Of a stretch of 64,000 bases of DNA, positions 46,201 to 57,083 are shown in pieces; position 1 is the stretch's first letter; every line of letters starts with the position of its first letter. The stretch lies in NCBI RefSeq assembly GCF_022965805.1, contig NC_133103.1, positions 31,249,635 to 31,313,634 on the forward strand, given 5' to 3'. The DNA comes from Primulina eburnea (lineage: Eukaryota > Streptophyta > Magnoliopsida > Lamiales > Gesneriaceae). Below the pieces are notes generated by a model, which saw nothing but the letters and a program-made list of their open reading frames with translations, did not search any database and had not been told where the DNA came from. Made by a program: the position numbers and the translations under genes.

Positions 46201-47513
46201 ATATTTTCTTTAACAGTTTCAATTGAACAAATATCTAATTGATCACGAGTACTCCCTTCTTGAATGTTTTCTTCCACAAGAGTTTCAATAAGATTTTCAT
46301 CTTCACTTTCATCTCCTTTGTCATGTGGTTGCTTACAAAGATTAAAAACATTGAGCTCCAAGGTCATGTTACCAAATGACAACTTCATTATTCCATTCCT
46401 GCAATTTATAAGAGCATTAGAAGTTGCTAAAAATGGACGACCCAAAATTACAGGAATTGCATTACAAGCTTCGATAGGTTGTGTATCTAAAACTATGAAA
46501 TCGACAGGATATACAAAGTTATCAACTTGGACCAACACGTCTTCTACCATACCTCTTGGCACTTTAACAGATCTATCGGCAAGTAAAAGTGTTACCGAAG
46601 TAGGTTTTAAGTCGCCTAGATTGAGTTCTTGATAAACTGAATATGGAAGTAAATTCACACTAGCTCCAAGATCAAGCAAGGCTTTTTTAATCTTTCGTTC
46701 TCCAATAATACATGAAATAGTAGGACAACCAGGGTCTTTGTATTTCAAAGTATTATTATTTTGAATGATTGCACTTACTTGTTCGGCTAAAAATGCTTTC
46801 TTTTTCACATTCAATTTTCTTTTCACAGTGCACAAGTCTTTCAAAAATTTAGCATATGATGGTACCTGTTTTATTGCATCTAATAAAGGAATATTAACTT
46901 TTACTTGTTTAAAAATATCATATATATCAGAAATCAAATTTGATTTTTTTGTATTTTTCAATGCATGAGGGAATGGTGGTGACACTGTCTGTTGAACCTC
47001 CTCTTCGCAAGTTATGGGTTCCACTTCCTTACCCTTTGAAGTTGATTTATCATCATCTTCACAAGGTTCAAGAATGGATTTTTCCACAACCTTACCACTT
47101 CGAAGGGTAATAACAGATTTTACCTGATCCATCGATTGAGTTCTAGAAGTTCCAATTTGTGAATGATGATCCTTGGGATTAGGCAAAGGTTGTGAAGAAA
47201 ATTTACCTTTCTCATGAACATTAAGTGCAGATGCAAATTTAGCAAGAGTATCTTTCAAATCTGTCATGGTTTGAGCAGTTTGAGTATTGATAGACTCTTG
47301 CTTTGCAATGAAAGAATTCAATGTATCTTCCAAATTTCTTTTCGGTGGAGGAACATAAGGTGCATAATTTTGAAAATTTTGTTGATTTTGAAAATGTGGT
47401 TGCGGAAATTGTGCAGCATTATCATTCCTCCAACTAAAATTTGGATGGTTTCGCCAACCTGGATTGTAATTTTGAGAAAATGGTTCAAAATTTGGCCTTT
47501 TGAAATTGTTCAA
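43215..47513 (-). CDS. pol: Athila pol polyprotein: protease, RT, RNase H, integrase
   Basis: An uninterrupted 1432-codon frame. Residues 1-60 are the end of gag with the Athila-type 'NYNPGW' signature. Then come aspartic protease '[12 protein letters not shown]' (279-290), RT with '[11 protein letters not shown]' (653-663) and catalytic 'FMDD' (716-719), and RNase H '[12 protein letters not shown]' (864-875). The integrase has an H1072/H1079/C1110/C1113 zinc site and the D1142, D1201, E1237 triad in 'GIDFMGPF', 'ISDGG' and '[10 protein letters not shown]'. Key catalytic residues are present. The frame begins with TTG only because it is displaced one nucleotide from gag; gag-pol was probably a single ORF. 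It makes and integrates the element's DNA. Confidence 0.95.
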   Translation of the reverse strand: MNNFKRPNFEPFSQNYNPGWRNHPNFSWRNDNAAQFPQPHFQNQQNFQNYAPYVPPPKRNLEDTLNSFIAKQESINTQTAQTMTDLKDTLAKFASALNVHEKGKFSSQPLPNPKDHHSQIGTSRTQSMDQVKSVITLRSGKVVEKSILEPCEDDDKSTSKGKEVEPITCEEEVQQTVSPPFPHALKNTKKSNLISDIYDIFKQVKVNIPLLDAIKQVPSYAKFLKDLCTVKRKLNVKKKAFLAEQVSAIIQNNNTLKYKDPGCPTISCIIGERKIKKALLDLGASVNLLPYSVYQELNLGDLKPTSVTLLLADRSVKVPRGMVEDVLVQVDNFVYPVDFIVLDTQPIEACNAIPVILGRPFLATSNALINCRNGIMKLSFGNMTLELNVFNLCKQPHDKGDESEDENLIETLVEENIQEGSTRDQLDICSIETVKENIEIDLDDFIRYHSLTGSEKEFDAKYENKDEPPILELKPLPEELKYAFLGEDETYPVVISSKLESDQEGKLVDMLKRHKNAIGWTLKDLKGINPLICIHKIHLEENAKTSQQPQRRLNPHMKDVVKTEVLKLLDVGIIYPISDSKSVSPTQVVPKKSGITVIKNEKGELLTSRVPSSWRMCIDYRKLNDITRKDHFPLPFLDQILERVAGHPYYCFLDGYSGYYQIPIALEDQDKTTFTCPFGTFAFRRMPFGLCNAPATFQRCMLSIFCDMVENCLEIFMDDLTVFENTFDNCLENLEKVLKRCEEKGLILNWEKCHYMITSGIVLGHVVSSHGIEVDKAKVDVIANLPPPKTIKEIRSFLGHAGFYRRFIKDFSLISKPICNLLTKDTAFEWTQECQNAFDKIIRHLTSAPIMQPPDWSLPFEIMCDASDYAVGAVLGQRRNGKPYVIYYASRTLNNAQMNYSTTEKELLAVIFALDKFRSYLIGSTTIVFTDHSAIRYLLTKQDAKPRLIRWILLLQEFDIVIKDKKGTENVVADHLSRLVTGSSFEMTPINDNFPDEHLFSVTTTPWFANIVNFLVTGKMPPQWSSQDKRKFLNEVKNFYWDDPYLFKYCPDQIFRRCIPDNEVSSVIKFCHSEACGGHFSSKKTAAKILQCGFYWPTLFKDTHEICKICENCQKLGAISKRNMMPLNPIIEIEIFDCWGIDFMGPFLPSFGYLYILVAVDYVSKWIEAIPCRTNDHKIVIKFLKENIFSRFGIPRAMISDGGTHFVNKPFASLMKKYGITHKVTTPYHPQTNGQVELANREIKQILEKTVNSNRKDWSLRLNDALWAYRTAFKTSLNMSPYRLVYGKHCHLPVELEHKAYWAIKTLNSSMDDANKLRKLQLNELDELRNDAYENSRIYKAKIKSFHDKTILRKSFEIGKKVLLYNSRLHIFPGKLRSRWTCPYVVKHVYPYGAVDIENPKNGDVFKVNGQRLKPFLENEIFQEEFISLSDP

Positions 47514-48460
47514 AACATTGGCTTGTTCATGGAGACATTCTTAAAAGAGGGCCAAGTGGGACAATCTTTTGTAAAATGATCACTTGTATCACAGATGTGA
47601 CACGCAATTTCTTGAACAGATTTTAATTGACCATTCTTTTTCAATTCAAGTACTTCAACTTTTCTTGCCAAAGAAGTAAATCTAGCTTGAAGATCATGTT
47701 CATCTTTGAGAGTGTACATACCTCCACCAGATGTAGGAGATTGAATCTTGTTTGATTGTTCGATTGTACCTATAGTGTCCCAATTTTGAGCATTTTCAGC
47801 TAATGAATCGAGATACTCAATTGCCTCGTTTGGATCTTTATCTTCAAATGTTCCATTACACATAAATTCAACCATTTGCCTATCTTTAGGTGTTAAGACT
47901 TCATAAAATTGAGAAACAACTCTCCAAATTTCAAAACCATGATGTGGACAAAGATTAAGCAATTCTTTGTATCTATCCCAACACTGATAAAAAGTTTTTC
48001 CTTCTTTTTGAGTGAAAGTGATGATTTGCCTTTTGAAAGAATTTGTTCTATGAGATGGAAAAAACTTTTTCAAAAATTGTTGTTGCAATTCATCCCAAGT
48101 TCGAATGGATCCCGATCTAAGATTTTGTAGCCAAGTTTTAGCTTTATCTTTTAAAGAAAAAGGAAAAAGCTTAAGTCGAATGGTGTTCATGCTACAATTT
48201 AGATCATTATATGTGTTGCACACTTCTTCAAACTCTCGTAAATGCATGTATGGATTTTCAGAATCTAAGCCATGAAAATTGGGTAAAAGTTGGATAATAC
48301 CAGGCTTAAAATTAAAATGAGATGCATCAGGGGGAAAAACTAGACATGAAGGTGCACTAGTACGTGTAGGATTCATGTGATCTCTAAGAGTTCTTCGTCT
48401 ATCATGATCATGTTGAGATTGAATTTCATCTTCATTTTCTTGGATGGGTTCTTCCGCCAT
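47510..48460 (-). pseudogene. gag: Athila gag, with one frameshift near its end
   Basis: The likely start is the ATG at 48460 ('MAEEPIQENEDE'); the frame is open further upstream, but those residues are hydrophobic leader translation. The retrotransposon gag domain ('FPFSLKDKAKTWLQNL', 'FLKKFFPSHRT') is followed by a linker and a CCHC-type knuckle ('CHICDTSDHFTKDC'). The frame ends at 47510, overlapping the pol frame by a few bases. Coding similarity passes from one frame to the other near 47531-47535, consistent with loss of a single nucleotide there. Otherwise gag looks intact, and gag products could also come from related elements. Confidence 0.88.
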
Positions 48461-48635
48461 GTTTTGTAAAAATAAAGGGTTATTTCGAATGAGTCGACCA
48501 CTAAGTGTACGTGACCAAATGCTCATGCAAATGCAAATGCAAAAGAATAAAAACACACAAAAGCAATAAATATTCAAATAAATAAAAATAAACTATAAAC
48601 AAAATTAAATAGACTTGAAATTAAATTATACTTCT

Positions 48636-48650
48636 CCGGCAACGGCGCCA
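48636..48650 (-). other. Primer-binding site, tRNA-Asp type
   Basis: Minus-strand 'tggcgccgttgccgg', the classical Athila primer site complementary to the 3' end of Asp tRNA, six bases from the 5' LTR. Confidence 0.9.
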
Positions 48651-48656
48651 AAAACT

Positions 48657-50142
48657 TGTTGCGACTTTGATTGTTGCACTCCCAAGAGCAGGTTGTCCAC
48701 AAGTAATATAATTCGGTGAGTCCGAATATCGTATCCACAGGGAAGCAAAGGTAATTACAAGTCCACTATAATGTCTTTTTGTTTTTGTTTTTGTTTTTGT
48801 TTCTTTTTAATTTTAATTGAATCTTTAATGGGTAAATTTTAATTGTTCAAATTTTAATTTAAGTAGTTGAGATTAAAGGATCCACTCTTGGCATTTTAAT
48901 AAAATTAACATTAATGAACAATATTGAAATCCACTTAATAAAATGGTTCCAATATATTAAATAATCATATTTATATTATGTTATATATTATTATCTTATA
49001 AGTATATAATATATACCAAAACTTATAAATGTGGTCAAGTATTTATTGTGCTATATATATATTTGTAAACACTAAATCAAGGTTCCCACTTTAAATGGTT
49101 GGTAAAACCAAACTAACATTTAAATGGTACCAAGAAAATATTATTATGATATATTTATATATAGTAAATCAAGGAATCCAAGTTAAATGGTTGGTAAAAC
49201 CAAACTAACATTTAAATGGTTCCAAGAATTTAGTGTAACATATAGAAACAATAAATCAAAACTCCCACTTATAAGTAGGGTATAAAAATACTTAAAGAAA
49301 TAAATATAACATAAACAATAAATAATGATTAAATAATATAAAACATAGATTCTTACCTTATAATAACCTTATTATCATGCCAAGAGTTTCACCTTATCAT
49401 CTCAACTTTAGGAAGTTAGCTATTCATTATTCAAAGTGTAAAACTTTGAATATGAAATTAACATGCTAATTATATTTAAATGAAGAAATAAAAGAAAAAT
49501 ATAGAGAGAAATATTATGAACTCAAAGATTTGTTCATAGAATGAGGGATATCTCAATACATTACAATGCACCCCTATTTATAGCCAAATTTGGGGAGACA
49601 ACCACAAATAAAATATTATTTTTTACACATAAGTCTTCATTGGTGTTCCAAGAAATTAATATTATATTACACATCATTTTTGAAAATCTTCTTCTCCGAA
49701 TTTGCTTCTTCACATAAAATGAAACATGTGGATAATTGAGTTGTCTAGTTGTGGTATTTTTTTCAGAATATTTGACCAAGTAATTTGAGAGATATGGTCA
49801 AAATACTAGAGCATGGTAAAACTGCCACTCCTTTGGTAACTTTAATTGTTGCTTAATTTGATCCCACTTGTGAGAGGATTTTTATCTCATGCTTGGCAAC
49901 AATATTGTAGATCTTATAATCAACTTTCTACAGGTCCAAGAATCATCTTAATCCCATTTGCAACGCCAAGGTTATTCTTGTTTTATCAAACCTGTAAAAA
50001 TAGTAAAAACTTATAATTACACCACAACTTATATTTTATACAATTTATTATAAAACATATAATATTTAAACATTTAATAAAACAAAAATTATATATTTAT
50101 ATTATAAAACATTTAATTAATGTACAATTTTTATGTTTATCA
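48657..50142 (-). repeat. Athila 5' LTR
   Basis: 1486 bp. It differs from the 3' LTR at about six positions counted by eye (for example near 48826, 49246, 49385, 49677, 49827 and 50088). TATA box at 49575-49582. Confidence 0.95.
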
Positions 50143-50147
50143 AAGGT

Positions 50148-50239
50148 GGTTCTCTAGTTGCACATCCGATGCCACTATTATTACGCCAAAATGCATCGCA
50201 TCTTTATTGGATTCATTTGTAACTCTCGATATACCAGTG
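50148..50239. other. Unassigned target DNA right of the Athila element
   Basis: It continues 38791-38912 across the insertion. No feature recognised. Confidence 0.5.
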
Positions 50240-51776
50240 TGTAACATACCGTACTTTTGCTACTTAAAATTTGCGGAAGAATTTAAAAAAAAATTCTTAA
50301 ATAAAAACGTGAGCATTTAAAAAAAAAATTCTTAAATGCCAAAGAATCCATAAAAACGGTCGTCCATTCAACATTCATTCACCAATAAAAATTTGCTGAC
50401 AAAATGCTTGTTCCAAAAATCGTAACCAACACCAAATCAGAGTATTTTAAACATGCATAAAATTCCTAAAAACAACGTGGGCGGTCCTCGGGTTTAGCCT
50501 CCCGCTCAGTCCAAGCCTGCTCCTTGGTCCCCACCACCTGTCTCCTCATAAACATCCTCACCTGCATTGATCAAGTCTAGTGAGTCTAAAGACTCAACAC
50601 GTATAAACTGGAGATAACGAGTACTACGTAATAAAATCCACATACAACTTTAAAATAGAACGTACATATTTAAAACTTGAACTTGCAAGATAAAAATTGA
50701 ACGTACGTACATACATACTTAGACGTGCCATAAACTTTTCTTAAACATACTTGCGTACTTGAACATACTTAAACATACATAGCTTCATCATTTTTTGTAG
50801 AGGATGTTTCAAAGCAAGTGACCCCATAACATATGTCGCCTGAACAGATTAAACCCTACTGGGATGACAGAGACGGATCCCCTACCACATACGTGAGATC
50901 CTTGTTCATGGCTTTAACGGGTGGATGGGGCCTCGTTTCAGGCTTAACTCTTCCCATCCTGATATAAACTCGTTCATGCGTTAACGTGGTTGGGTTGGCC
51001 CGTTCATGATTTAACGCTTTCCAACACCCATACATACGTTGGTCACAAGACAATTACATACCTCCAAAAACTTTAAAATGTTTTCTTGCACGTCAAAAAC
51101 TTACCTGGTGTTAGGGAATTCGTGGAACTGCTTGGGTCAATGCTGCAACTACTAACTTGAAAACTAACTTGTAAAACTAGAGAATATCGAGCTCCCCACG
51201 AGTGCATAAATAGCTTGACATTCTTCACTCGGGACTTGACTCGTTTAATACACTAACGACTCAGAGCCCGCTAAACTCTAGGATGCGTTGAAACTTCCCG
51301 ACGCGATGAACTCACTATTGGAACAAAGAAGGAAGTGCGAACTCCCCTAGAATGGGCTGAGCTGGGGTAATTACCCGCTCGTGCTCCAGTCAGGATTCTA
51401 CATTGACAGGGCGTGGCGCTAGGGCGGTAGCAATACGCCGCGCCGACGTATGTGCTCACGCTTAGCAACTTATCCCCAATTCTTAACGACAGTGAACTAC
51501 GTTGGACCCAGGATATATGGAACTGACTCGATCACTAGACTCCAACGTCTCAAAAACAACCACGCAGTACAGTACACAATACCGAACACGATCTTTGACG
51601 ACAAAACTTAAACGCTATAATCTCCCAATGCCTACGACACTGAAATCGTAACATCCCACATCAAAACAAATACCTTAGCAGCAGCGATCACCGTCGATCT
51701 CCAACGACGCTGCACAATAAATTCGAGACACACTCTACATAATTTCTGACAACGCAGTTGGTAGTCCCACAAAAAT
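50240..51776 (-). mobile_element. Truncated Tekay-like gypsy LTR
   Basis: It opens 'tgtaacataccgtac' like the other minus-strand LTR ends and follows them through 'gggcggtcctcggg', 'gagtctaaagactcaac' and 'acgcagtt..gtagtccc', then stops near 51776 where copia sequence begins. It carries its own GC-rich inverted block at about 51408-51460 ('gggcgtggcgc' and 'gccgcgccgac'). No coding. Confidence 0.75.
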
Positions 51777-52323
51777 AGGGATACCGGTTGAAAAACGCAT
51801 TGAGCTTGATTCTTTTTATGGCCAATGTTACCTCACAATTACTTTCATCTGAGTTCAGCGTTAGTTACTTTTGTATCAGTAATTTCTTAAGGTGACTGAC
51901 ATCTCAGTTCAGTTGACTATTTCAGTTGGCCTGAATATCATTCTTTGCTCTTGATTTCGCTGCTCCTGTTCACATGATTACAACTTTCAGGTTTAGTAGT
52001 TACGATTGATATGATTTTTTCTTCATGATCATCCTCACATATATGAAATCGATCAACTAGCCAACTGAAGTGCCTATCAGTTAGAACAGATCAAAAACAA
52101 CATGTATGACCTTCACATTAGAGTGCTCTTTTAATACTCTATACGCTTTGATACTGAAGAATTCCTAAAATCTTCCCTCTGCGATTAGCTCCAAGCTTTA
52201 AATGATTTTGCCCTGTCAACAATAAAACATCTGAATGATCTTTGAAGAAGGAACCACACTTTTACATCCATGCCATATCTCATAGTGTTTCAAATGATTT
52301 TTATTAATCATCTATCTGTTCTG

Positions 52324-52997
52324 ATAGCAGTGTTTACGCCCCAAAACCTTTGAGAAATACCAGAATCAGCAAGCATCGTTCTAGAAGCTTCTTTAAGCGT
52401 TCGATTTCTCCTCTCATCTACCCATTTTGCTGAGAAGTTCTAGCTGCTGAGAGCTCATTCCTAAATCCAGCATTTTCTTAAAAATTTGAAAGAATTTGAT
52501 TGATGAATCCAGTTCCTCGATAGGATCTGATTCTATCAATTCCAACTGATTTCTCATTTAATATTCTATTGAAAAGCTTGATCAGTTGAGCAGTAGTTTG
52601 GTCTTTTGATTTGAGGAAAATAACCCAAGTAAATCTTGAAAAATCATCGACAACCACCAAGGTGTATTTCATTCCCCCTAAGCTCATGACTGGTATTGGA
52701 CCTAAATAGATCCATATGTAGTAGCTCTAAGCATCGGGAAGAATATTTACTGCCTTTGTTCTTAAAAGAAGATTTAACTTTTTTACCAAACTGACATGCT
52801 GAGCAAATTTTATCTTTGGTAAAATCTATTTTGGGCAAACCAGTGACAAGATCGTGATAACTTAGATATGCAATAGATTTCAAGTTCAGGTGGTTTAATC
52901 TCTTATGCCACAACCAGTTTTTAGAAAATTTTGAAGCCATAAAACATACTAGGTGCATAAGGTTGATGATTCCAACTGACTTTGTAGGTGTTTCCAC
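52324..52997 (-). pseudogene. copia integrase, N-terminal part
   Basis: 52644-52997 encodes the GAG-pre-integrase zinc domain ('LWHKRLNHLNLKSIAYL', 'CSACQFGKK'). 52478-52687, in another frame, encodes the core start ('VVVDDFSRFTWVIFLKSKDQT'). The part below 52478 retains recognisable but stop-ridden integrase sequence. Frameshift near 52680; inactive. Confidence 0.85.
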
Positions 52998-53443
52998 ACC
53001 ATTTGCCAGTTAGTATGACCTCATCAGTTGCATCTTTGACTGAACAAGAATAGTTTGTCTAACTGAACTGAGAATCCATTATCGCATAACTTACTAATGC
53101 TAATCAGATTATACTTAAGATTCTCAACTAATAAAACATCATTAATGATAAATTTACCATGGATAAGCTTATCCCTTACCTACATTTTTACCTTTGGAAT
53201 TATCTCCGAAACTGATGTTTGGACCAGTGAACTTGATCAACTGAGATAGCAAATTTGTATCTCCTGTCATATGTCGTGAGCATCCACTATTCAAGTACCA
53301 GATTGATTCCTTGCTTGTACCTGTTACCTGCAATCACACACAAAATATAACATTGGTACCATTTTCTATTTTTGTCGAAAATTGATTAGTCCTATAGGAA
53401 TCCAGACTTGGATCAGTCTAGCTGACTGTCTAGTTGCCGTATT
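52998..53443 (-). other. Protease region remnant of the SIRE-like element
   Basis: Between the gag remnant and the integrase zinc domain. The reading frame is broken. The expected place for the aspartic protease, with fragments suggestive of 'SGCSRHMTGD' near 53262-53292 on the minus strand. No intact ORF. Confidence 0.55.
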
Positions 53444-55332
53444 TCAGATGGTCTTTCTCGATCTTTGTGTACTCGGTGTGTAGTGTGCAGGTGAGACAAC
53501 ATGTGATTTGGCTCTATTCAACTGATTGTTCGGCCGATATCTTTTCTGAACCGGCTTGTTGTTATAGTAATTGGAGTAGCCATTTGAATAATTCCTGCTG
53601 AATCTTTTTGACGACTGACTGCGTGAGTCAGTTAAAACTTTTGGGCTATAACCAATACCATATCTTTTAGCCTTGTTCGTTCTTTCAGTAGGCTGTTCAA
53701 CCAGTTTACTTGGCTCAATTTGTTCTTGTACCGCAACTGATTTGACAAACTGAATGTATTTCCATTTATCCATATTCAGTTTCGGTTGAGTATCATTGGG
53801 AGACATTTCATCTTGGTTACTGAACCCTAAGCCAGTTTTATCAGTAACTGATTTCTATGAGTTCCGTATATCAGTTAATGCAACAGATGATATGTTCCAA
53901 GCCTGAAAAGCTCAGTTTACTTTGAATTTTCAAGCATCAAATTTTGAATCATTGATTGATTCCTGATTCTTTCAGCGTTGAGCTCAGCAATTTCCCCTTT
54001 AAGATTCAACACATCAACTGATACATCAGTTGTAGTTTTATTGTCTATATAATCGTTTTGCTTTGCCCAAGCCTTTCCAAATGATAAGGCAAGCTTATGA
54101 TACTCACTAACCATGTAATGCAGAGTTGAAATGAGCTCTTCTCTGGTGAAATTAGTTGAGCTAAAGTCAAATACCTGTTGACTGCTTGACTCCAATTCTG
54201 TATCACCAGCCATCAGACATTTCACTTCCTCTTCACTATCACTGGAACTGCACGAGGTCTCTGGCTCTGGCTCTTCGCTGTCAGTTTCAGCCCATTTTGA
54301 TTTGCTCTCTTCAGCTAAGAGCACCTCATGCTTCTTCCTGAAGGACTTCTTATCTTCTTTGGGTCTCCTCTTGTGCTCATAAGACTTCTTCTTTCTTTCA
54401 GTTGAGCTTTGACTGTCCTTCTTGGGTTTGGTACAATCAGCAATGAAGTGACCGGGTTTGCCACAGTTGTAGCAAGCGTTTGATTCCTCCTTGGAATTGC
54501 CTCTCTGATAGTGCTTCTGGAAGTTACCCTGATTTTCCTCATAAATCTTCCGAACTTTTTGATGAACAATGACATGGCATCATTGCTTAGTTGATCAGCA
54601 ACTTTTTCTACTGAACCAGTTGGTTCTGTTCTAACAGCAGTTAAGGCAGTTGTGACTGCTGGAGTAGAGGGTTCTCCTTCTCGAGTTTGCAACTCAAACT
54701 CATATGCCTTCAGATCAGCAAATAGATCATGAAGCTCCACCTCATTCAAATCCTTGGATTCCCTTCATTGCCATGGTCTTTATGTCCCACTCCTTGGGAA
54801 GACCTCTGATTACTTTTAAGGCAACTTCTTTGTTTGTATACACTTTTCCAAGTGCATTTAATTCATTGATGATGCAGCTGGTTCTTTCATCATATTCTTG
54901 CATCGTTTCACCAGCTCTCATTTTGTCAAACTTTTTAACAACAACAGAAAGTTTATTATCTTTGGTTTATTCATTCCCTTGGCAAAGCTGGATCAGCTTT
55001 TCCCAAATCTCTTTGGTTGTCTTACACATCTTGATTTTACTGAACGTTACTTTGCCCAGCGTTTTCTACAGTATGTATTTTGCTACATTGTCCAGATTTG
55101 CTTTTCTTTTGTCCTCAGCAGTCCACTCGTCTCTAAGCTTTTCAATTCTACGAGGTGCCCCGTCTGTGATTGCAACTTCTGTATTAGCTTTCAGAATCTT
55201 CATTGGTCCGTCAGTGATGACGTACCACATATCATCGTCTTGTGTAGCTAAGTAAGCCTGCATCTGATTTTTCCAATCATCAAAGTGCTCTCTGGAAAAC
55301 ATTGGGATCTTGTTGAAGGAAGACCTAATCAA
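53444..55332 (-). pseudogene. SIRE-like copia gag, multiply broken
   Basis: ATG at 55332 starts the gag ('FNKIPMFSREHFDDWKNQM', residues 6-24), ending at 55066. Homology continues in other frames: 54315-54749, a CCHC knuckle at about 54419-54483 ('CYNCGKPGHFIADC') in a further frame, an acidic Ser/Glu-rich region (53917-54324) and a basic Arg/Asn/Tyr-rich segment (53444-53806). At least four lesions. SIRE gag proteins are long, as here. Confidence 0.85.
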
Positions 55333-55369
55333 TAGTTTGAGTAGAAATATTCTTAGACAAGATACAACC

Positions 55370-55381
55370 GCTCTGATACCA
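55370..55381 (-). other. Primer-binding site, initiator-Met tRNA
   Basis: Minus-strand 'tggtatcagagc', two bases from the LTR. Confidence 0.9.
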
Positions 55382-55383
55382 CT

Positions 55384-56393
55384 TGAAAGGATCGGTTACA
55401 AAGGTTATAAATGTTTAGAAGGGGGGGTTGAATAAACACTCACTGATTATGTATTCTTTTCGAATAAAGGTTTCAATTTCATTACAAACTGACACTCAGG
55501 TATCTCATCAGTCGAAAACAATCAGTTTAACTGGAAAATATTTTCGTAAGTAAACTAACTGAAAGATAGAATAACTCAAAGTAACTGAATATGAAAAACA
55601 CGCGATATGTTTCTGGATGTTTGGAGAGTAGAATAACTCCTACGTCGTCCCTTCTATCACGAAGATAGGATATTCACTAAAAGACTTTAATCAAATACAC
55701 ACGTTGTACTGACCCACTTCTGTTTGGACTTAACACTGTCAAACTGAAACTCTTAGTTAACACAACTTTTATAGTATAACACAACTGAATGAATCTTAAA
55801 AAAGATCTCAAAGTGCTAACAAGCTCGTAAGGTAGCTTGATTGCTACTGATAAATCTGATAAGAGTGAGCTTTGATATCTGAATGCGAGTTGTGGTTTTA
55901 GCAGGGTAACATCAAGCTTGAATAGAATAGTAGTTCACGTGTTTTTTTTACAGATGCTCTCTTCACCTATTTATAGGCTTCCCTCTCAATCGGTAATATT
56001 AAATATCATTTGAATCTTTATATCCGTTGATAGCCACGTCGATATCTTCTGACATTCGTACACTGCACTCTCTGAAATGCGGCGTCCCACTACTAGTTGC
56101 AGTCTATTGTACTATTTGTCGGTTGTCGTTCTCAACTGATGAATTGTACAGTTGAGGACCGGCTGAAGGATACTCTGCTGAAAACTGATTTGTTCCAACT
56201 GATCAGTTCCAAACTGATCAGTCAGTTAGGTTTCTGCTTTCAACTGATGACGTGTATAATATTTAGCTAGTATGCATTAATCTTCAGCTAGTGGAAATTG
56301 ATCAGTTAGCTCGTTGCTTCGTTGCTTTTGATCAGTTATACAAATACGTTTCGAAGCTTAGTTTGTCAAATCACTGAAATTAAGATTCCAACA
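55384..56393 (-). repeat. 5' LTR of the SIRE-like copia fragment
   Basis: 1010 bp, minus-strand 'tgttggaatc...cctttca', next to the primer site. The segment 'agaagggggggttgaataaac' matches the neighbouring fragment at 56660. Confidence 0.85.
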
Positions 56394-56659
56394 GTTAGGG
56401 TTATCGTTTGAGGGTGTAAGGTTTTAAATAGAAAATTACATGCATAAATGGGTGCTAGTCAAGTTAAATGAATTGAAAAAGGTTTTGGGCCCACTAAGCA
56501 CCAAAATAAACCCATCAAGCCCCAAAACACTTTCGAAAAATATTTCGTTATGGTACATTTTTGAAAATATTTCCCGAACCCTCAAAAAGTCATCTGAATC
56601 GATAAAATTTGCGTATCAGTTTAAAATAATACCCGGCGAGTAAAAATCTTGATATGATC
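56394..56659. other. Unassigned DNA between two SIRE LTRs
   Basis: AT-rich, with a 67-codon open frame (56440-56643) that shows no recognisable domain. Nothing else seen. Confidence 0.5.
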
Positions 56660-57083
56660 TGTTAAAGGCGGAAAAGTGTTTAGAAGGGGAGGTTGAATAA
56701 ACACTTATAGTTTTCAAAACCTTTTCAACTAATGAGTCAGTTTAGTGATAAACTGATACTCGGGAATCTTGTAAATCAATATCAATCAATTAACAAATAA
56801 AGTGCGGAAACAAACTGACTGATAGATATAATATAAACTGAAATAAAAGGACACAAGATATTATGGATGTTCGGAGATTTCAAATACTCATACGTCATCC
56901 CTTCTATTTCAAGGATAGGATATACACTAAAAACATTTGATCAATAAAAACAGTTGTACAGACCCACATTCAGTTTTGGACTTAACAATGTTAAAATGAA
57001 ACTCTTAGTTACAAACTTGTTTACAATGCTCAATAGAACTGAAGTAATCTAACACTACTGATCTCTTCTAGATCGAGTATTAT
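56660..57083 (-). mobile_element. SIRE-like LTR fragment
   Basis: It begins 'tgttaaaggcgg' and parallels the first 430 bases of the LTR at 55384 ('tgtttagaagggg.ggttgaataaacac', 'cccttctat', 'acagacccac', 'gaaactcttagtta'). It is cut at about 57083 by the gypsy LTR. Confidence 0.75.

Larger units (their letters stand above)
38913..50142 (-). mobile_element. Young, nearly intact Athila element carrying two extra genes
   Basis: LTRs 38913-40398 and 48657-50142 (1486 bp each) differ at only about six positions by eye. Target duplication AAGGT lies at 38908-38912 and 50143-50147. The primer site matches tRNA-Asp, and the gag-to-pol junction has the Athila-type '[14 protein letters not shown]' signature. 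Minus-strand order: 5' LTR, gag, pol, a zinc-finger protein gene, a LOG gene, a purine-rich 3' region, 3' LTR. Athila elements normally have an env-like ORF after pol; here two unrelated genes occupy that place. Apart from one gag frameshift the coding looks intact. Confidence 0.96.
51777..56393 (-). mobile_element. SIRE-like copia element, 3' half missing
   Basis: Minus strand: 5' LTR (55384-56393), tRNA-iMet primer site, broken gag, a zinc knuckle, a protease-GAG-pre-integrase region and the start of integrase. It then decays and ends at the junction with the gypsy LTR near 51776. RT, RNase H, the env-like ORF and the 3' LTR are gone, presumably by deletion. It is a different family from the plus-strand SIRE element at 468-7139. 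Confidence 0.85.
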
